From PLGF01 sp052139695 (GTDB lineage Bacteria; Verrucomicrobiota; Verrucomicrobiia; Limisphaerales; Palsa-1400): a stretch of DNA of 64,000 bases. Below, piece after piece: positions 9,401 through 16,394 of this stretch. The stretch lies in assembly GCA_052139695.1 (NCBI GenBank), contig JBKQWF010000217.1, positions 1 to 64,000 of the forward strand, read 5' to 3'. The position numbers were made by a program, and so were the translations under genes. The notes under the pieces were generated by a model. It did no database searches and had not been told where the DNA came from. It saw nothing but the letters and a program-made list of their open reading frames with translations. How positions within the stretch are numbered: position 1 is the first letter of the stretch; every line of letters starts with the position of its first letter.

Positions 9401-9995
9401 GTTCGGCCACGGCCTGTTGACCGTTTGTCACGTCCCTCTCGCCTCTCTCGTTGCTGAATCGGACGGCGCCGTCAATCACGAATAGCTTGGTTTGTTCCAC
9501 CCCGTTGGACTCTGCGACTTCCATGACAAATTCCGTGCCCTTGATGCCGGCAGTGGCGCTGCCGGTGATGATATTGACGCGGCCGGGATTCCCGCGGTGG
9601 AAAAAGGAAAGGATGCCTCTGAGCAGATGCAGGCCGTTGTCGGTATTCGCGGCGTCCGGCGGCCGGATTTCCACCTCCGTAAAGGCGCCAAATCGCAGCA
9701 CGGTGTGATCGGGCCACATAAGACCGACGGAACCTGCCTCGCCAGTGCGGATACGGTAGAAAGATTTAAGGGTTTGGTTGGTGGCGGCGAGCATCCAATC
9801 CGGCGCCCCGGGCTGCAAGATCTCCACTCGCCGGCAAATTTCCACGATGCGAATGGCATCATTCGTTTGGGCGGAGGCGAGTTCGCCCCCATGCGCGATC
9901 CATCCCGAACTCGCGATCAGAACCATCCGTCTGACAACTGTGATGAATGGTCTCAAATTCTCTCTCCAACTCTCCGGTGCTCCGGTGGCAGGCAC
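6435..9995 (-). CDS. FecR-TPR-outer membrane barrel fusion protein
   Basis: This 1186-residue envelope protein shows, in order, a signal peptide (cleavage near ASAQ, about residue 43), a FecR domain (about 55-185, with TGSATAGIKGTEF and a following FVIDGAVRF strand), a series of TPR units (about 240-600, e.g. ALGKALQLSGRNAQALAVKG and NAWLGRGLCRIRRGDLKGG) and a C-terminal region rich in alternating aromatic strands like a TonB-dependent-receptor barrel (about 655-1186), ending in LQFNF as outer-membrane barrels do. A plug domain is not evident. The frame opens with GTG at 9995; an ATG at 9924-9926 is a possible start that still keeps a signal peptide. It is divergent from a sigma-factor gene pair. 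FecR domains in cell-surface sensing often partner ECF sigma factors; a link here is inference. Confidence 0.7.
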   Translation of the reverse strand: MPATGAPESWRENLRPFITVVRRMVLIASSGWIAHGGELASAQTNDAIRIVEICRRVEILQPGAPDWMLAATNQTLKSFYRIRTGEAGSVGLMWPDHTVLRFGAFTEVEIRPPDAANTDNGLHLLRGILSFFHRGNPGRVNIITGSATAGIKGTEFVMEVAESNGVEQTKLFVIDGAVRFSNERGERDVTNGQQAVAERGRAPSVTSGFIAKNILQWCFYYPGILDLSDLPLATEEQRSFGDSLAAYRDGDLLAALAKYPDARQPASDAARVYHAALLLGASQVAEAETELSLLPATSVSQRLAIALRTLIAAVKHEPGPSPLKSQMASEFLAASYFEQSRAIAGVSLPAALSLARQAVTADTNFGFGWERVAELEFSFGRTDRASEALGKALQLSGRNAQALAVKGFLLAARNQPREAVEWFDRAMAVDSALANAWLGRGLCRIRRGDLKGGREDLLIAAAMEPQRAGLRSYLAKAWSDTGDDRRAFKELHIAERLDPNDPTAWLYSALLEEQDNRLNEAVRDLEKSQELNTNRSVYRSQLLLDQDSAVRSANLARIYDEAGLSDVAVREAGRAVAADYANFSAHLFLANSYEQLREQSPFDLRYETPAFSEYLLASLLGPADGRLLAQPVTQQEYTSLFQQDTMGFSSSTEYLSRGAWSQYAAQYGTLRDSSYAIESDYSNDPGQTPNGGQESLQLSVKVKQMLTPSDGLFIEALDFHQTSGDLSQRYDPSQADTSLDAHEKQEPSVLAGLDHKWSDTQQTLLLASIFNDTLSFSDQIGQTYLLGSPTKGASPFLFTQENLMENFENRLMVDSFEVQHLASISQFQTIAGIRLQIGSDHLANEQSPTDKTLYPIYFPQQFVINQSFLTYSLRITPYLYEYWHLTRQLCLIGGLAYDYQILPENALFAPLSNQEKVQNQVSPKAGLVWEPASGSAVRAAYTQSLGGANLDQSLRLEPTQVAGFTQAYTSVMPASLVGGIGGARFETADLSLERRFNRGTYLALSAEFLRSTADQSVGGFSRVESGGYGPAIQLPEQLVFQECSLDFSLHQLFGNYFSLGARYRLADARLSTVFPQVGPALGNSSDLCGLLHLVSLDASFQHPSGFFASIEGEWWRQDLGEDLSSFPGDQFWQANAQMGYRSPRRRVEISLGVLNITGQDYCLSPINLYPNLPRQRTFAARLQFNF

Positions 9996-10177
9996 CTTTT
10001 ACAGGGCCGCCGCCGCCGGCGCAAGCTATTCGCCTTGCCTTCATCATCGCGGCGGCCTGCAAGGGATACGCAGGCCGCGTCTTGTTCTTTCAAGATATCT
10101 TCGAAAATAGTTTGAAAGATTTGCGCCCTTCCTGCGTAACGCCCTTGGAACATAAACCGAATAGCGAAGGAAATCTT

Positions 10178-10708
10178 ATGACAATGACAGACACGCGCAC
10201 AGATTATCGGGGAGTAAAAATGGGAACCAAGCCGCTTTTTCAAGACAGGGTTGCCGCCGGCCCACGCACCATTAGACAAGCCATTGAAGCGGCGGTGCAA
10301 GCGATCGACGACGACTCGCTCCAGGGGCTTTCGCCCGAAGAGTCACCGCCGTTTGCACAGGCCCGAGCCATGCTGGCCTCGCTCACCCTTTGTTACGCGC
10401 GGCAGATTTACCGTTCCACGGACGCGGCTTGCGTGGTCGCGCGGGACCTGTCTTTCCCCTGTCTCTACGGGGGGGAATTGCCCGACGCGTGCGTCCTCCG
10501 CCGGTTTCGCGCGGAGAATCGCGAGGCGATTCAACGTTGCCTGACGGCGGCGCTGCATTTCCTGGTGGAACAAAAAGTTTCTTCAGGCGTGGTGACGAAG
10601 GTCAGCGCTCCGCAGGTGGCCGAGGAGGCGAGACGGCGGGTCATCATCGCCATGTTTGAAGACAGCACGGAACAGGACGAAGACCTGGCAGAAGCTTCAT
10701 CCGCGTAA
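10178..10708 (+). CDS. Transposase-derived DUF772-like protein
   Basis: The ATG at 10178 lies behind a GAAGGAAA ribosome-binding site, so the longer frame from 9947 is not used. The 176-residue protein resembles the N-terminal DUF772/InsH-type domain of IS5- and IS1182-class transposases: LTLCYARQIYRSTDAACVVA, then DLSFPCLYGGELPD and a FRAENREAI segment. The DDE catalytic domain that should follow is absent and replaced by a short charged tail ending EDEDLAEASSA-like residues. Its stop is only 3 bases before the sigma-factor start, so the two are probably cotranscribed. It may be a domesticated DNA-binding protein or a transposase remnant; the intact frame and ribosome-binding site favour the former. 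Confidence 0.6.
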   Translation: MTMTDTRTDYRGVKMGTKPLFQDRVAAGPRTIRQAIEAAVQAIDDDSLQGLSPEESPPFAQARAMLASLTLCYARQIYRSTDAACVVARDLSFPCLYGGELPDACVLRRFRAENREAIQRCLTAALHFLVEQKVSSGVVTKVSAPQVAEEARRRVIIAMFEDSTEQDEDLAEASSA

Positions 10709-10711
10709 GTC

Positions 10712-11383
10712 GTGTTTTTGTTTGCCAATGGCCGCGGGCCAGCGCATGAGTCACTTGTGCCGAAGAACGAAGAGCGACTGGCTCAGACTCGCGCGACGCT
10801 GCTGGAGCGGATGAAGAATTGGAGCGACCAGCCAAGCTGGCAAGAGTTCTTCGACATTTATTGGAACTTGATTTACGGCGTCGCCCGTAAAGCAGGCTTG
10901 AGCGACGCAGAAGCGCAGGACGTGGTACAGGAGACCATGGTTTCGGTCGCCAAACACATCCCAACCTTCAAATACGATCCCGCCCTTGGTTCCTTCAAAG
11001 CCTGGCTGCTCAAACTCACTCACTGGCGCATCGTGGACCAATTGCGCAAGCGTGGCCCAATGGCCAGGGACCACCCAGGCTCCGGCGACACCGCCCAAAC
11101 GGCGCTGATTGAGCGGTTGGCGGATGAACATAGCCAGGATTGGCAGGCGATCTGCGAGGCGGATTGGGAAAAAACCATTCTCGACGCGGCCATGGGCCGG
11201 GTGAAGCGTTACCTTGATCCGCAAAAATTCCAAATCTTCGACTTTTACGTCAACCGAGAGTGGCCGCCGGAGGAAGTGGCCCGCGCTTTCAACGTAAGCG
11301 TCAATCAAGTCTATCTGGTGAAAAACCGCGTGACCGAGATGCTGCGGGCCGAAGCCCGGCGCTTGGAGCGGGAAATCACGTGA
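10712..11383 (+). CDS. RNA polymerase sigma factor, ECF type
   Basis: This 223-residue protein has region 2 near residues 40-110 (FDIYWNLIYGVARKAGLSD, then AQDVVQETM and a FKAWLLKLTHWRIVDQLRKR segment) and a region 4-like helix-turn-helix at about 175-215 (PPEEVARAFNVSVNQVYLVK), which recognises the -35 element. It directs RNA polymerase to a set of promoters. The start is GTG at 10712; an in-frame GTG at 10757 is equally plausible and closer to the domain. It sits 3 bases after the DUF772-like gene and divergent from the FecR-containing envelope gene. No anti-sigma factor follows. The extended linker between regions 2 and 4 resembles the larger ECF groups common in Planctomycetes and Verrucomicrobia. 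Confidence 0.85.
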   Translation: MFLFANGRGPAHESLVPKNEERLAQTRATLLERMKNWSDQPSWQEFFDIYWNLIYGVARKAGLSDAEAQDVVQETMVSVAKHIPTFKYDPALGSFKAWLLKLTHWRIVDQLRKRGPMARDHPGSGDTAQTALIERLADEHSQDWQAICEADWEKTILDAAMGRVKRYLDPQKFQIFDFYVNREWPPEEVARAFNVSVNQVYLVKNRVTEMLRAEARRLEREIT

Positions 11384-11523
11384 GTGGTTCGATACACTAT
11401 GTTTGATCCCACGTCTCCCGATAATAAAATCATCACCGCACCCAATTGGTGTTCGAGCAATTGGGGGTCGCGCAAAACCGCCGGTCTTGCAATGTTTTCA
11501 AATCTTAAAAATATCCCCGTTGA

Positions 11524-12153
11524 ATGAGAGCGAGTTTCTACCGATTTATCCGAGATCTTCACCTTTATTTCGGGCTGTTCGTCAGCCCATTCGTGCTCGT
11601 CTTTTCTATCAGCGTGTTTTTTCTGGCATACTCCTGGCTGCCGAAGATCGTTTCGGAAACCTCTCACACGCGGATTGTATCGGCCTTTCCCCTTCCGCAA
11701 GATTTGCAGGCCCTTTCGGGCCGGCCGCTCATCGATGCGCTTAAACCGGCCCTTGAAAGAGCTGGCGTCCACGGTGAGGTCGGATTCGTGCGGCACCTTG
11801 TCCAAGAGGAGAAGCTAATCATACCCGTCATGATTCCCGGACGCGAGACGACCGTGAGCGTGAGCATGACCAATCGTCAAGCAACCATCGTGACCCGGGA
11901 GACGGGTCTGGCCGACGCCTTGGTGGCTCTCCATAAATCCCCAGGTCCGCATGGGCCTGGCATTCGGATGAATTGGGTCTGCCTGAAGGTGTGGCGTTGG
12001 ATGGCCGACGCAACGGTTTACCTGATCCTGTTTATTTCTATCAGCGGTGTCTATCTCTGGTACATGTTGCGCGCTGAGCGATCGGTGGGGTTCTTCCTGC
12101 TTTCCGCCGGGGCGTTATCGTTGTTTGGAATGGCCTATGCCCTCAGCCACTGA
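11524..12153 (+). CDS. PepSY-associated TM protein, first of a pair
   Basis: This is a 209-residue inner-membrane protein. An N-terminal helix follows a basic, His-containing motif (RDLHLYFGLFVSPFVLVFSI), as in PepSY-associated TM proteins linked to periplasmic iron or siderophore reduction. A soluble periplasmic stretch (about 45-145) contains alternating beta segments, and two further helices lie near the C-terminus (about 160-205). Only one PepSY-like unit is present, so it is shorter than the usual 380-500-residue family members. It overlaps the following gene by 17 bases, which suggests translational coupling and a two-subunit product. Substrate and redox cofactor cannot be read from the sequence. 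Confidence 0.6.
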   Translation: MRASFYRFIRDLHLYFGLFVSPFVLVFSISVFFLAYSWLPKIVSETSHTRIVSAFPLPQDLQALSGRPLIDALKPALERAGVHGEVGFVRHLVQEEKLIIPVMIPGRETTVSVSMTNRQATIVTRETGLADALVALHKSPGPHGPGIRMNWVCLKVWRWMADATVYLILFISISGVYLWYMLRAERSVGFFLLSAGALSLFGMAYALSH

Positions 12154-12826
12154 ACCCGCCGGTCCAGGCAAACCGCCGAATGTCCCTCGAGTCTGGGCGA
12201 GATTCGAGCGCTGGAATCGCAAGCTGCATTTCTACGCGGGATTGTTTCTGCTCTGCTTCATGTGGCTGTTTGCCGGCAGCGGCCTGCTCCTGAACCATCC
12301 GAATTGGAGTTTTGCGGAATCCTGGAACAACCGCAAGGAGACCAATTACGAGCGGGAGATTACTGCTCCCTGGCCGGAACTGAAAGGCGACCTTGGTCAG
12401 GCGCGCGAGATCATGAGACAAGTGGGGATTGAAGGGGAGATTCTGTGGACTACAACCAGGACGGACCCCAATCTGTTTGATTTTCAAGTGAGACGCCCGG
12501 GTCATTTCTTTTTTATCAAGGCCGATTTGCCGCGGAAGCGCGTTAGCGTGCGGCAAAGTGACGTGAACTTCTGGGGAGTAATGAAAGTGCTGCACACATT
12601 CACGGGCGTGCAAATGGATGATCCTCGCAATACCCGAGATTGGGCGCTGACTTCCTTGTGGGTGGTTTCGATGGACGGGGTTGCCGCCGGCCTGATCTTC
12701 ATGGTCCTAAGCAGCTTGTACATGTGGTTCAGGCTTCCTGAGAAACGCCTGGGTGGCGCGGTTGCGCTTGGCCTCGGATTGCTAAGTTGCGGCCTGTTTT
12801 GCTTCGGCCTCCGCTGGCTTTATTGA
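12137..12826 (+). CDS. PepSY-associated TM protein, second of a pair
   Basis: The ATG at 12137 starts inside the previous gene; the longer frame from 12047 would mostly duplicate coding sequence in another frame and lacks family similarity. The 229-residue product has a WNRKLHFYAGLFLL helix with the conserved His, a GLLLNHP motif after it, a periplasmic domain, and a second membrane unit with VLHTFTG followed by a DWALTSLWVVSMDG helix and a final C-terminal helix. The His residues in the helices could bind haem, as proposed for PepSY-TM reductases. Together with the upstream protein it could rebuild a full-length family member. Role in iron or haem reduction is inferred from the family. Confidence 0.65.
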   Translation: MPSATEPAGPGKPPNVPRVWARFERWNRKLHFYAGLFLLCFMWLFAGSGLLLNHPNWSFAESWNNRKETNYEREITAPWPELKGDLGQAREIMRQVGIEGEILWTTTRTDPNLFDFQVRRPGHFFFIKADLPRKRVSVRQSDVNFWGVMKVLHTFTGVQMDDPRNTRDWALTSLWVVSMDGVAAGLIFMVLSSLYMWFRLPEKRLGGAVALGLGLLSCGLFCFGLRWLY

Positions 12827-12840
12827 CGGCACACTTCTGA

Positions 12841-12960
12841 GGTCTTGCGGAGAACATCGGCATCAACACCATGCGCGTTGTCCTGCAGGAAGTCGAACAC
12901 GATTTACCCGTAGGATTCTTGGAAAACATACCCCGGCTCGCGATCGATGCCGAGAATACC
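12841..12960 (+). pseudogene. Glycoside hydrolase (GH5-like) remnant
   Basis: A short in-frame stretch reads GLAENIGINTMRVVLQEVEH and then VGFLENIPRLAIDAE. It resembles the conserved LGMNTMRVFLHD...GFL.RID.FL.IA segment of (beta/alpha)8 cellulase- or xylanase-type glycosidases. The frame is preceded by a TGA at 12838-12840 and continues without family similarity to a stop near 13050. No start codon or other domain parts are present. It is best read as debris of a lost gene. The rest of the gap 12827-13061 shows nothing else. Confidence 0.4.
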
Positions 12961-13061
12961 CGCTCGCTCCCCCTTTCGTCAACAAATGTAAAAATGTTTA
13001 GATGTGACAACGCCTTCCGGCTCCTAGTAAAATGTGTGGAAAGGGATTAATGCTGACGATA

Positions 13062-13349
13062 TCATTTCGCCGTCGTCGCAACCGGCTTCTGCCTATCTTC
13101 CCAAAGCTTCGGCCGGAAATAATAAGCATCGCAGAGCCACGCCGGCTCAAACACGCAACGCGCAATCGTCTCCAGACTCGGACTGACTTTGTAGTAGATG
13201 CCTGCCGACTGTACGCTCTCCTCCATCACTGCAGGATTATGCTCGAACTGAATAGAAACACATAAACAGTAAGCACCCACATATAAAATGAGCGCAAACA
13301 CTAAACCCATCAAAGCAATGTAAAACCGTTTTATCTTGGAGGCGATCAT
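13062..13349 (-). CDS. Small hypothetical membrane protein
   Basis: This 95-residue frame has one strong transmembrane helix (about 10-33, IALMGLVFALILYVGAYCL) after a basic N-terminus, then a polar, Cys-containing domain with a predicted periplasmic location. Its ATG overlaps by four bases (ATGA) the stop of the frame-shifted Rhs fragment upstream, so it may have been translated by coupling. The arrangement recalls Rhs proteins followed by small accessory or immunity genes, but no immunity family is recognised. It may equally be a degraded tail. No strong ribosome-binding site is seen apart from GAGG almost touching the start. Confidence 0.4.
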   Translation of the reverse strand: MIASKIKRFYIALMGLVFALILYVGAYCLCVSIQFEHNPAVMEESVQSAGIYYKVSPSLETIARCVFEPAWLCDAYYFRPKLWEDRQKPVATTAK

Positions 13350-14066
13350 ACCTCAACACCTAGATGGTCAGAAACCTTGAAGGAATCCAGCAGCGCAAGC
13401 GATGGGTTGAAGATCGCCACGCAGTTCCACCCGTCATACACGTAGTAGGTTCGTGGATTCCCCCACATACGCGCTCCCGTTGTTGGTCGAGACCATCTTG
13501 GCTATCCGCCGCCCCTGATAGTCGTAGCCGAAACTCAACTGCATCTTTGATCCACTAGGCGCATTGCTCAGGCTGGTCATCCCCAGCAGCCGATTTTCTC
13601 CGTCCCACGCGTACGTCCACCGCCAGTCGGTCGGCAGGTTCCCGTCCGCGTCGTAACTATACTTCTCCGGCATTTGCGCCAGAAAGACGTTGCCCGTGTT
13701 CGTCCGCGCTAGGTCGGCGTTGGTCCCTTGGTTGAGCACCGCCAGATTCGTCACTCCCTGCCACACTGGCCCGGCAGCGTTGTTCAATCCCAGTTGTTCC
13801 CAGAAATAATCCCCCTTCCGATGCGGCCGCTGCTTGTTCACCGTCACCGTGGCGTTGGAATTGGCCGAGCCGATGGAGACGACGCCGGAGAAGCCCGCCG
13901 CTCCGCTGGAGGAAATCGAACTGAGGCGGTTTAAATCATCATAAGCTTTCACACTCCTCATCACATTCGCGCCGCCGTGGGCAAAATTAGTCTGCCCCGT
14001 CGGCGGGGAGTTGGCAACATACGAATAGACCGCGCTGTTGGTCCCGCCGCAAAGTGTCAGAAGGTT
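13346..14066 (-). pseudogene. Rhs/YD-repeat protein fragment with frameshift
   Basis: Reading from 14066 downward, the frame encodes Rhs-type sequence: a YDDLNRLSSI repeat, a WEQLGLNNAAGPVWQ segment and YSYDADGNLPTDWRWTYAWD, typical YD repeats of cell-wall-associated or polymorphic-toxin shells. It has no start of its own (TAG at 14067-14069 upstream) and lacks the large N-terminal part. At about 13450 the frame ends prematurely; the next frame continues exactly with YYVYDGWNCVAIFN and LALLDSF, so a single indel has occurred. The second frame then leaves the family and stops at 13346-13348. Either sequencing error or genuine decay could explain the indel, but the missing 5' end argues for decay. 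Confidence 0.75.
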
Positions 14067-14099
14067 CTAGCAAAAGGCCGGATGGGCAACGTTGCCAGA

Positions 14100-15302
14100 C
14101 TACCGACTCGCGACGCGTTGGGTTTCCCGGGCGACCATCAGTTCCTCTTCTGTATGGATGACGAGAATCCGCGCGGGCGAGTCGGGAGTGGCAATATCGG
14201 CATCTGGCCGTGGCGCGGCGTTGCGCTCGGCATCCAGCCGAAGCCCCATGAATTGCAACCCGTCACACGCCGCCAACCGGAAGGCGGCAGAGCGTTCGCC
14301 AATGCGGTCCGTAAAAATGAGGGCGTCGATCCCTCCGAGGGCTGCGGCCATTGCGCCGATCGCGGATCGCACCCGGTCAACAAACATATCAAGAGCCAAG
14401 CGGGCCCGCTTATTTCCCTGGGCTGCCGCCACTTCAATCTGAGCCAGATCGGCCGAAATGCCGGAGATTCCCAATAGCCCTGAGAAATGATTCAGCGCGC
14501 GATTTAATTCCTTTGGCGTCAGGCATTGCAGCTTTTCAAGCTGGAGCAGGATGCCGGGGTCAATCGTTCCGCACCTGGTTCCCATCATCAAGCCTGCCAA
14601 GGGACTGAAGCCTGAAGTGGTGGCGATGGGAACCCCGCCCCGGATGGCGGTCGCGGAGCAACCGCCCCCAAGATGGCATGAGATCAGCCGCAATTGGGAA
14701 AGCTCGCGCCCCATTAAAGCGGCGGCGCGGGCGGCGCAGTAGGCATGGCTGATGCCATGAAATCCGAACCTCCGGATTCCCCAGTTTTGGTACCATTCGT
14801 ACGGGACAGGATAAAGGTAGGCTTTGGGGGGGAAATGGGCGTAGAAGGCCGTATCAAAGACGGCGACCTGCGGCTTGCCAGGCAATGCGTTTTCTACGGC
14901 TTCGATGGCTTTGAGGGCGGGAGCGTTGTGCAAGGGAGCGAGATCGCAAAACTTGGTGATGGCGGCTTTGACCTCTTTGTCCACCAAAACGCTGGTGCAA
15001 AAATCAGCTCCCCCATGAACGATGCGGTGCCCAACCGCCTGGATGGTGGACACACCATTGGTGGCGGAAGCGGTGGAACTGAGGGCTGCCTGAATGGCGC
15101 AACTTGCCGCGGTCTCGCTATCCGGCGCGGAAAACTGGGAACGCACGACGGCGGCGTTTCGCGGCCGGACGGTCAATTGGGCTTTTTGGCGGTCGCCGCC
15201 CGCCCAGTCGATTTCTCCTGTGACGAGAGGTTGGCACGCTCCATCGCTAAAGAGGCCAAATTTAAGGCTGCTGGAGCCCGCGTTGATCGATAAGATGCTC
15301 AT
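14100..15302 (-). CDS. ackA: Acetate/propionate kinase family protein
   Basis: This 400-residue enzyme has the size of acetate kinase, which interconverts acetate and ATP with acetyl phosphate and ADP. Visible motifs: the N-terminal phosphate-binding NAGSSSLKFGLF, VGHRIVHGG, FDTAFYAHFPP, RFGFHGISHAY and MGTRCGTIDPG with the substrate-binding Arg. Some family positions differ: APLHNPANL is APLHNAPAL, and the FTAGIGEN block reads FTDRIGER. It could therefore act on another short-chain acyl phosphate. It is last in a tight minus-strand run and has no phosphotransacetylase gene beside it. The ATG at 15302 is the natural start, 17 bases after the preceding stop. Confidence 0.85.
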   Translation of the reverse strand: MSILSINAGSSSLKFGLFSDGACQPLVTGEIDWAGGDRQKAQLTVRPRNAAVVRSQFSAPDSETAASCAIQAALSSTASATNGVSTIQAVGHRIVHGGADFCTSVLVDKEVKAAITKFCDLAPLHNAPALKAIEAVENALPGKPQVAVFDTAFYAHFPPKAYLYPVPYEWYQNWGIRRFGFHGISHAYCAARAAALMGRELSQLRLISCHLGGGCSATAIRGGVPIATTSGFSPLAGLMMGTRCGTIDPGILLQLEKLQCLTPKELNRALNHFSGLLGISGISADLAQIEVAAAQGNKRARLALDMFVDRVRSAIGAMAAALGGIDALIFTDRIGERSAAFRLAACDGLQFMGLRLDAERNAAPRPDADIATPDSPARILVIHTEEELMVARETQRVASR

Positions 15303-15319
15303 ACGGATCGTTCAATCAT

Positions 15320-15715
15320 CTAGTTGACTCGAACGCCCGGCACCGGGGCCCATGCGTCCTCGACTTTGTCAACGATGTTGTAGATCATGCCCGTTTCAAA
15401 ATCTGTTCCAAGGGTGAGCGCGCGAGTGGAGACAAAATCATACCCTGGCGCGATGTCGAACCGGACACCGGGGTCGGCGGAAAAATGTCCCGGAAAACCA
15501 AACCTGGGGCTGTTGAAGTTTTGCATGATCGAGGGGCCGAGATCGGCGTCGAGATGAAAACCAACGTCGCTGGAGGATTGGTAGCTGAGAGTCGGCGTGC
15601 CGGGCCCTGGCGCAAGCTGCGCGGAGGCGCTCACCGGCGCGATCGCCGCCAGCGCGCCCGTGGCGCCGGCTTCCAGGAGATTAAAACAGAACCTTGTAAA
15701 ACATTTTCTTTTCAT
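15320..15715 (-). CDS. Outer-membrane beta-barrel protein, apparently 3'-truncated
   Basis: The ATG at 15715 gives a signal peptide (MKRKCFTRFCFNLLEAG, cleavage near SASAQ), preferable to the upstream frame start at 15745. The mature part shows amphipathic strands (VGFHLDADLG, FDIAPGYDF, LTLGTDFETGMIYN) typical of the first strands of a small outer-membrane barrel. Such proteins normally have about 220-280 residues and end in an aromatic residue; this one has 131 and ends GVRVN. The remaining strands are not found before ackA, which starts 17 bases later. It is therefore probably a deletion product or a non-functional stub inside an otherwise compact operon. Confidence 0.5.
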   Translation of the reverse strand: MKRKCFTRFCFNLLEAGATGALAAIAPVSASAQLAPGPGTPTLSYQSSSDVGFHLDADLGPSIMQNFNSPRFGFPGHFSADPGVRFDIAPGYDFVSTRALTLGTDFETGMIYNIVDKVEDAWAPVPGVRVN

Positions 15716-15722
15716 AGCACTT

Positions 15723-16391
15723 TTACGTAGCAGTCTCGGTGCCAAAAATGCTCGGCGACGGCTCGGCGGAGGACCCTTCGGTCCTGGGGATCAAGGAGAG
15801 GTAGTCGGTGAAGATGTTCAGGGCGATGTTGGCGACGATTTCGATAAGCTCAGATTCCGAGAATCCGGCGGAGCGAACCGCGTGAAGGTCCTTGTCCCTG
15901 ATCGCTCCCCGCTGAAGAACAACCGCCCGCGTGAAATGCAGCATCGCATCCTCCCGCGCATCCTGCGCGGACGCGCGGCGGGCCAGTTCGATTTCGGTTT
16001 CGCTCAGTTGGGCGTCCCCATTGTTATGGACGCCATGGCCGATGCGCGAACCACAGCCGTTGATTTCCGCCACGGTAAGAGCAATCTGCTGGCGTTGCCG
16101 CGCCGTAAGCTGGCCGTGGGCGAGGGCATGGCTGGCATCGGCGTAAGCCCGCATGGCGGCAAGTGATTTGGACAGCCCTCGCAAAAGAAGAGGGGCTTCC
16201 ATGGGACTGACTTTAAGTTGCTGGAGTTCGGTCCAGGTTTCAGGCCGCACAGGCGCTGGATGAGTTGAGTTGCCGCAAAACATAATGTTTTCTCCATTCT
16301 TGCGCCATTTGATGGCTTCAAAGTTGGCATACCAATCCGGCCCCCAGTTGTTTCTCGGATGATCGCCTTTTCCGTTTTGCACGGTATTCAT
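15723..16391 (-). CDS. AhpD-like alkylhydroperoxidase fold protein with N-terminal extension
   Basis: Residues about 80-200 resemble the all-helical AhpD/carboxymuconolactone decarboxylase fold: LTARQRQQIALTVAEINGCG, then H in GHGVHNNG and a helix pair ending FSESELIEIVANIALNIF. The redox motif CxxC is broken: the first Cys (in NGCGSR) is kept, but the second is Arg, so classical peroxidase activity is doubtful. The N-terminal 36 residues (GKGDHPRNNWGPDWYANFE) look like a separate small KGD-type domain. An internal ATG at 16283 has its own GGAG ribosome-binding site, so two products are possible. It starts 3 bases after the TPR gene and ends 7 bases before the next gene. Confidence 0.65.
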   Translation of the reverse strand: MNTVQNGKGDHPRNNWGPDWYANFEAIKWRKNGENIMFCGNSTHPAPVRPETWTELQQLKVSPMEAPLLLRGLSKSLAAMRAYADASHALAHGQLTARQRQQIALTVAEINGCGSRIGHGVHNNGDAQLSETEIELARRASAQDAREDAMLHFTRAVVLQRGAIRDKDLHAVRSAGFSESELIEIVANIALNIFTDYLSLIPRTEGSSAEPSPSIFGTETAT

Positions 16392-16394
16392 TTC

